Source: Gammaproteobacteria bacterium (GTDB lineage: Bacteria > Pseudomonadota > Gammaproteobacteria > Nitrosococcales > Methylophagaceae). Taken from it: a DNA stretch of 59,703 nt. Numbering within the stretch: position 1 is the first letter of the stretch; the number at the start of each line of letters is the position of its first letter. Location of the stretch: assembly GCA_029210875.1 (NCBI GenBank), contig JARGFJ010000011.1:1-59703 (forward strand), given 5' to 3'. Of the stretch, positions 57,675 to 59,703 are shown in pieces. The translations under genes and the position numbers were made by a program. The notes below the pieces were generated by a model, which had not been told where the DNA came from, made no database searches, and saw nothing but the letters and a program-made list of their open reading frames with translations.

Positions 57675-59703
57675 TTAAGTCTGAACCATCATTTTTTCAA
57701 AATTAGCAACTGACACTGGTTTTGAAAATAAATAACCTTGGCCATAATCACAGCCAGCCTCTTTCAGTATTTGTTGCTGCTGTTCATTCTCGATGCCTTC
57801 GGCAATGACCTTGAGTCCCAACTTGTGAGCCATAATAATAATGGCTTCACAAAGGACTTGATCATCACTGCTATTTTCCAGGTTTCGAACAAAGGTCTGA
57901 TCTATTTTTATATAGTCGATATCAAATTTTTTCAGATAGGCGAGTGAAGAGTAGCCTGTGCCAAAATCATCCAGCGCGACTTGGATACCAGCATCCCTGA
58001 ACTTGAGTAATTGATTGGTGTTAATGTTATCTGAATCCATTAACACACCTTCAGTGATTTCAACGATAACACTGTTACTTGGCAGATCAATTTCTTTAAG
58101 AAACGCCAGCCAATCGATATGCATATTGCTGTCGTTCTGAAATTGTTTCGGTGAGGTGTTAATGCTGATCTGGAAATTATTGTGATATTTTTGTTGCCAA
58201 ACTTTGGCTTGTAGCGCTGCTTGTCGAAAAACCCAATCGCCAATGACTGAAATTATGCCACTTTCTTCCGCCACTGGAATAAAGTGGATTGGACTGACAG
58301 TACCATTTTGAGGATGTTGCCAGCGGATAAGCGCCTCGGCTTTGTATATTTCCTGACTTGCCAGCGTCACTATTGGCTGATAACAGAGTGTAAACTGGCT
58401 GGCTGCTACTGCTATTCGCAGATCATTAATCATTGTTTTTCTGGCAATGGCATATTCCTGCATCGATGGCTTGAAATAGTGTGCACGATTGCGACCAGAA
58501 TATTTGGCAGAGAACATAGCCTGATCAGCTTGTTTTAATAAATCTGGAATAGAAGCGGCATCATCAGGATAAACTGCAATACCGATACTTGCAGATAGAT
58601 ATAATTGCTCATCAGGAAGCTGGAATGGTTGTGCCATCGCATTCAGAATAGTTTCGGTAATTGCATTTACATCGTCAGCCGCAACAAGACCTGTCAAACA
58701 AATGGTAAATTCGTCGCCACCAAAGCGAGCAACTGTATCAGTATCTCGTACTGAATGTTGTAAACGCTTGGCAGTTTCCCGTATCACCAGATCACCACAG
58801 TCATGCCCAAGCGTATCATTAATGTCCTTGAGATTATCAATATCAACAAACAAAACGGCTATTAACTCATTGGCTTGTTCTGCCTTGTGCATTTCTTGTT
58901 TGAGCCGATCCATAAAAAGACGTCGGTTCGGCAGTTCCGTTAGCGTGTCATGGTAAGTGAGCTTTCGGATAGCCTCTTCCGCAATTTTACGTTCAGTGAT
59001 ATCAGCAAAAACTGAAAAATAATGGCTAACGTCTCCCTGGCTGTTGGTGATGGCATTGATGGTTATCCACTCCAGAAATAAGTCACCATTTTTTCGTTTA
59101 TTCCAGATTTCGCCACTCCAGTGATGTGTTGTGTTGATGCTCTGCCACATCGCTTGATAAAACCGGGCATCATGTTTGCCCGAACTCAAGATATTGGGAT
59201 TACACCCCAGCACTTCCTTCTGACTGTAGCCGGTGATCCGACAAAATGCCGAATTAACGGAGACGATCTGCCTGTCTCGATTGGTAATAGTCATAGCCAG
59301 TGCTGAATAAAAGAAAATCGAAGCAGACAATTCGATGTGATGCTGTTGTCGCTGGTTGCGTACGCTGTTTTTGATCGCTTTGAATATATTGTTAGCATTG
59401 ATGTCATTATTTGTCTGATCATTATCCAGCCCCATCTCGAACAACTCTACCGGTGTTGCAATTATTTCCTTACCATTGGTAAAAATAATGGGCACTGTCG
59501 GTGTGATATTGCGAATTTCTTCAATAAATGGAATACCAGCTTGTCTGAGGGTATCAAGGTTGGCGATAACCACTGCGGGGGCATACTCCATGAATAAGTC
59601 CAGTGCTTGTTCAGCATTGATGGCGTTATATACCCAAACATCTTCAAAATGCAGGTTTGAATTGCTGAAAATTATCGTTGATTGTACTTCCAAGTGAATC
59701 AGC
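57675..59703 (-). CDS. GGDEF-EAL protein with N-terminal receiver-like and PAS domains (5' end outside window)
   Basis: The visible 675 or so residues contain, in order, a receiver-like domain, a PAS domain (TNRDRQIVSVNSAFCRITGY), a GGDEF domain with intact ARFGGDEFTI, and an EAL domain with EALIRWQHP and DDFGTGYSSL. Both catalytic signatures look active, so it could make and break c-di-GMP. The receiver's phosphorylation position reads N instead of D (VVIANLD). The frame stays open past the TTG at 59693 to the window edge (codons for L-I-H precede it), so the true start is outside. It is convergent with the peptidase gene. Confidence 0.88.
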   Translation of the reverse strand, partial: LIHLEVQSTIIFSNSNLHFEDVWVYNAINAEQALDLFMEYAPAVVIANLDTLRQAGIPFIEEIRNITPTVPIIFTNGKEIIATPVELFEMGLDNDQTNNDINANNIFKAIKNSVRNQRQQHHIELSASIFFYSALAMTITNRDRQIVSVNSAFCRITGYSQKEVLGCNPNILSSGKHDARFYQAMWQSINTTHHWSGEIWNKRKNGDLFLEWITINAITNSQGDVSHYFSVFADITERKIAEEAIRKLTYHDTLTELPNRRLFMDRLKQEMHKAEQANELIAVLFVDIDNLKDINDTLGHDCGDLVIRETAKRLQHSVRDTDTVARFGGDEFTICLTGLVAADDVNAITETILNAMAQPFQLPDEQLYLSASIGIAVYPDDAASIPDLLKQADQAMFSAKYSGRNRAHYFKPSMQEYAIARKTMINDLRIAVAASQFTLCYQPIVTLASQEIYKAEALIRWQHPQNGTVSPIHFIPVAEESGIISVIGDWVFRQAALQAKVWQQKYHNNFQISINTSPKQFQNDSNMHIDWLAFLKEIDLPSNSVIVEITEGVLMDSDNINTNQLLKFRDAGIQVALDDFGTGYSSLAYLKKFDIDYIKIDQTFVRNLENSSDDQVLCEAIIIMAHKLGLKVIAEGIENEQQQQILKEAGCDYGQGYLFSKPVSVANFEKMMVQT

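Overview
The window is a gene-dense, AT-rich stretch of chromosome from a gammaproteobacterium. zipA-ligA, rapA, cmoA/cmoB, the rpe-gph-trpE order, yoaA, LapD/LapG and a QseB/QseC-type pair all point to that class. A formaldehyde-activating-enzyme homologue suggests a methylotroph (Methylophaga or Methylococcales-like), but the genus cannot be fixed from this window. I found no rRNA, tRNA, CRISPR array or prophage. Product names come from recognising families by eye; no database search was run.

Layout. (1) 1-900: the end of an IS982-type element cuts off a membrane-sensor gene. (2) 1.0-8.3 kb: DUF3010, YoaA helicase, the GIDE/LemA pair, a Fae-like gene with its own promoter and terminator, truncated haemoglobin, a CinA-type protein and an AEC carrier. 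(3) 8.4-11.7 kb: a frameshifted Aer-type PAS gene, then the LapD-LapG c-di-GMP/protease module. (4) 11.7-27.2 kb: a long minus-strand block. In transcription order it holds an RND pump (adaptor plus transporter), then thermostable-hemolysin-family protein, AMP-forming acyl ligase, haem-oxygenase-like di-iron protein, SDR and TPR protein. A response regulator and kinase follow, then cupredoxin, Ftr1 iron permease, outer-membrane protein, EptA and a PAP2 phosphatase. Two short non-coding elements with IS982-like ends flank the PAP2 gene. (5) 27.3-34.4 kb: NdvB-like glucan synthase, RapA, LexA and an LHPP-like HAD phosphatase. (6) 34.6-44.4 kb: a small secreted protein, tsaB-cmoA-cmoB, an unannotated 40-residue membrane peptide, YceI, YgiQ, and an operon of DUF3530, aminopropyltransferase-like, shortened CPA2 antiporter, CBS and L,D-transpeptidase genes. 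(7) 44.5-53.5 kb: rpe-gph-trpE, DUF3144, a decayed IS982 end, then yjbQ, trpD2-like, ligA, zipA and queF. (8) 53.5-59.7 kb: a sugar kinase, CysZ, SbmA-like transporter, a YgjP-like peptidase, a hairpin array and a GGDEF-EAL protein that runs off the right edge.

The best candidate for an undescribed system is the tightly packed cassette at 19148-22779: T_hemolysin-family protein, acyl-AMP ligase, di-iron oxygenase fold and SDR. It has the parts of a small fatty-acid-derived metabolite pathway. It sits downstream of an RND pump and upstream of a sensor pair, iron uptake and lipid A modification genes. A second theme is a family of IS982-end-like sequences (complete end, solo relic, two MITE-like elements) scattered through the window, mostly lying exactly at gene ends.
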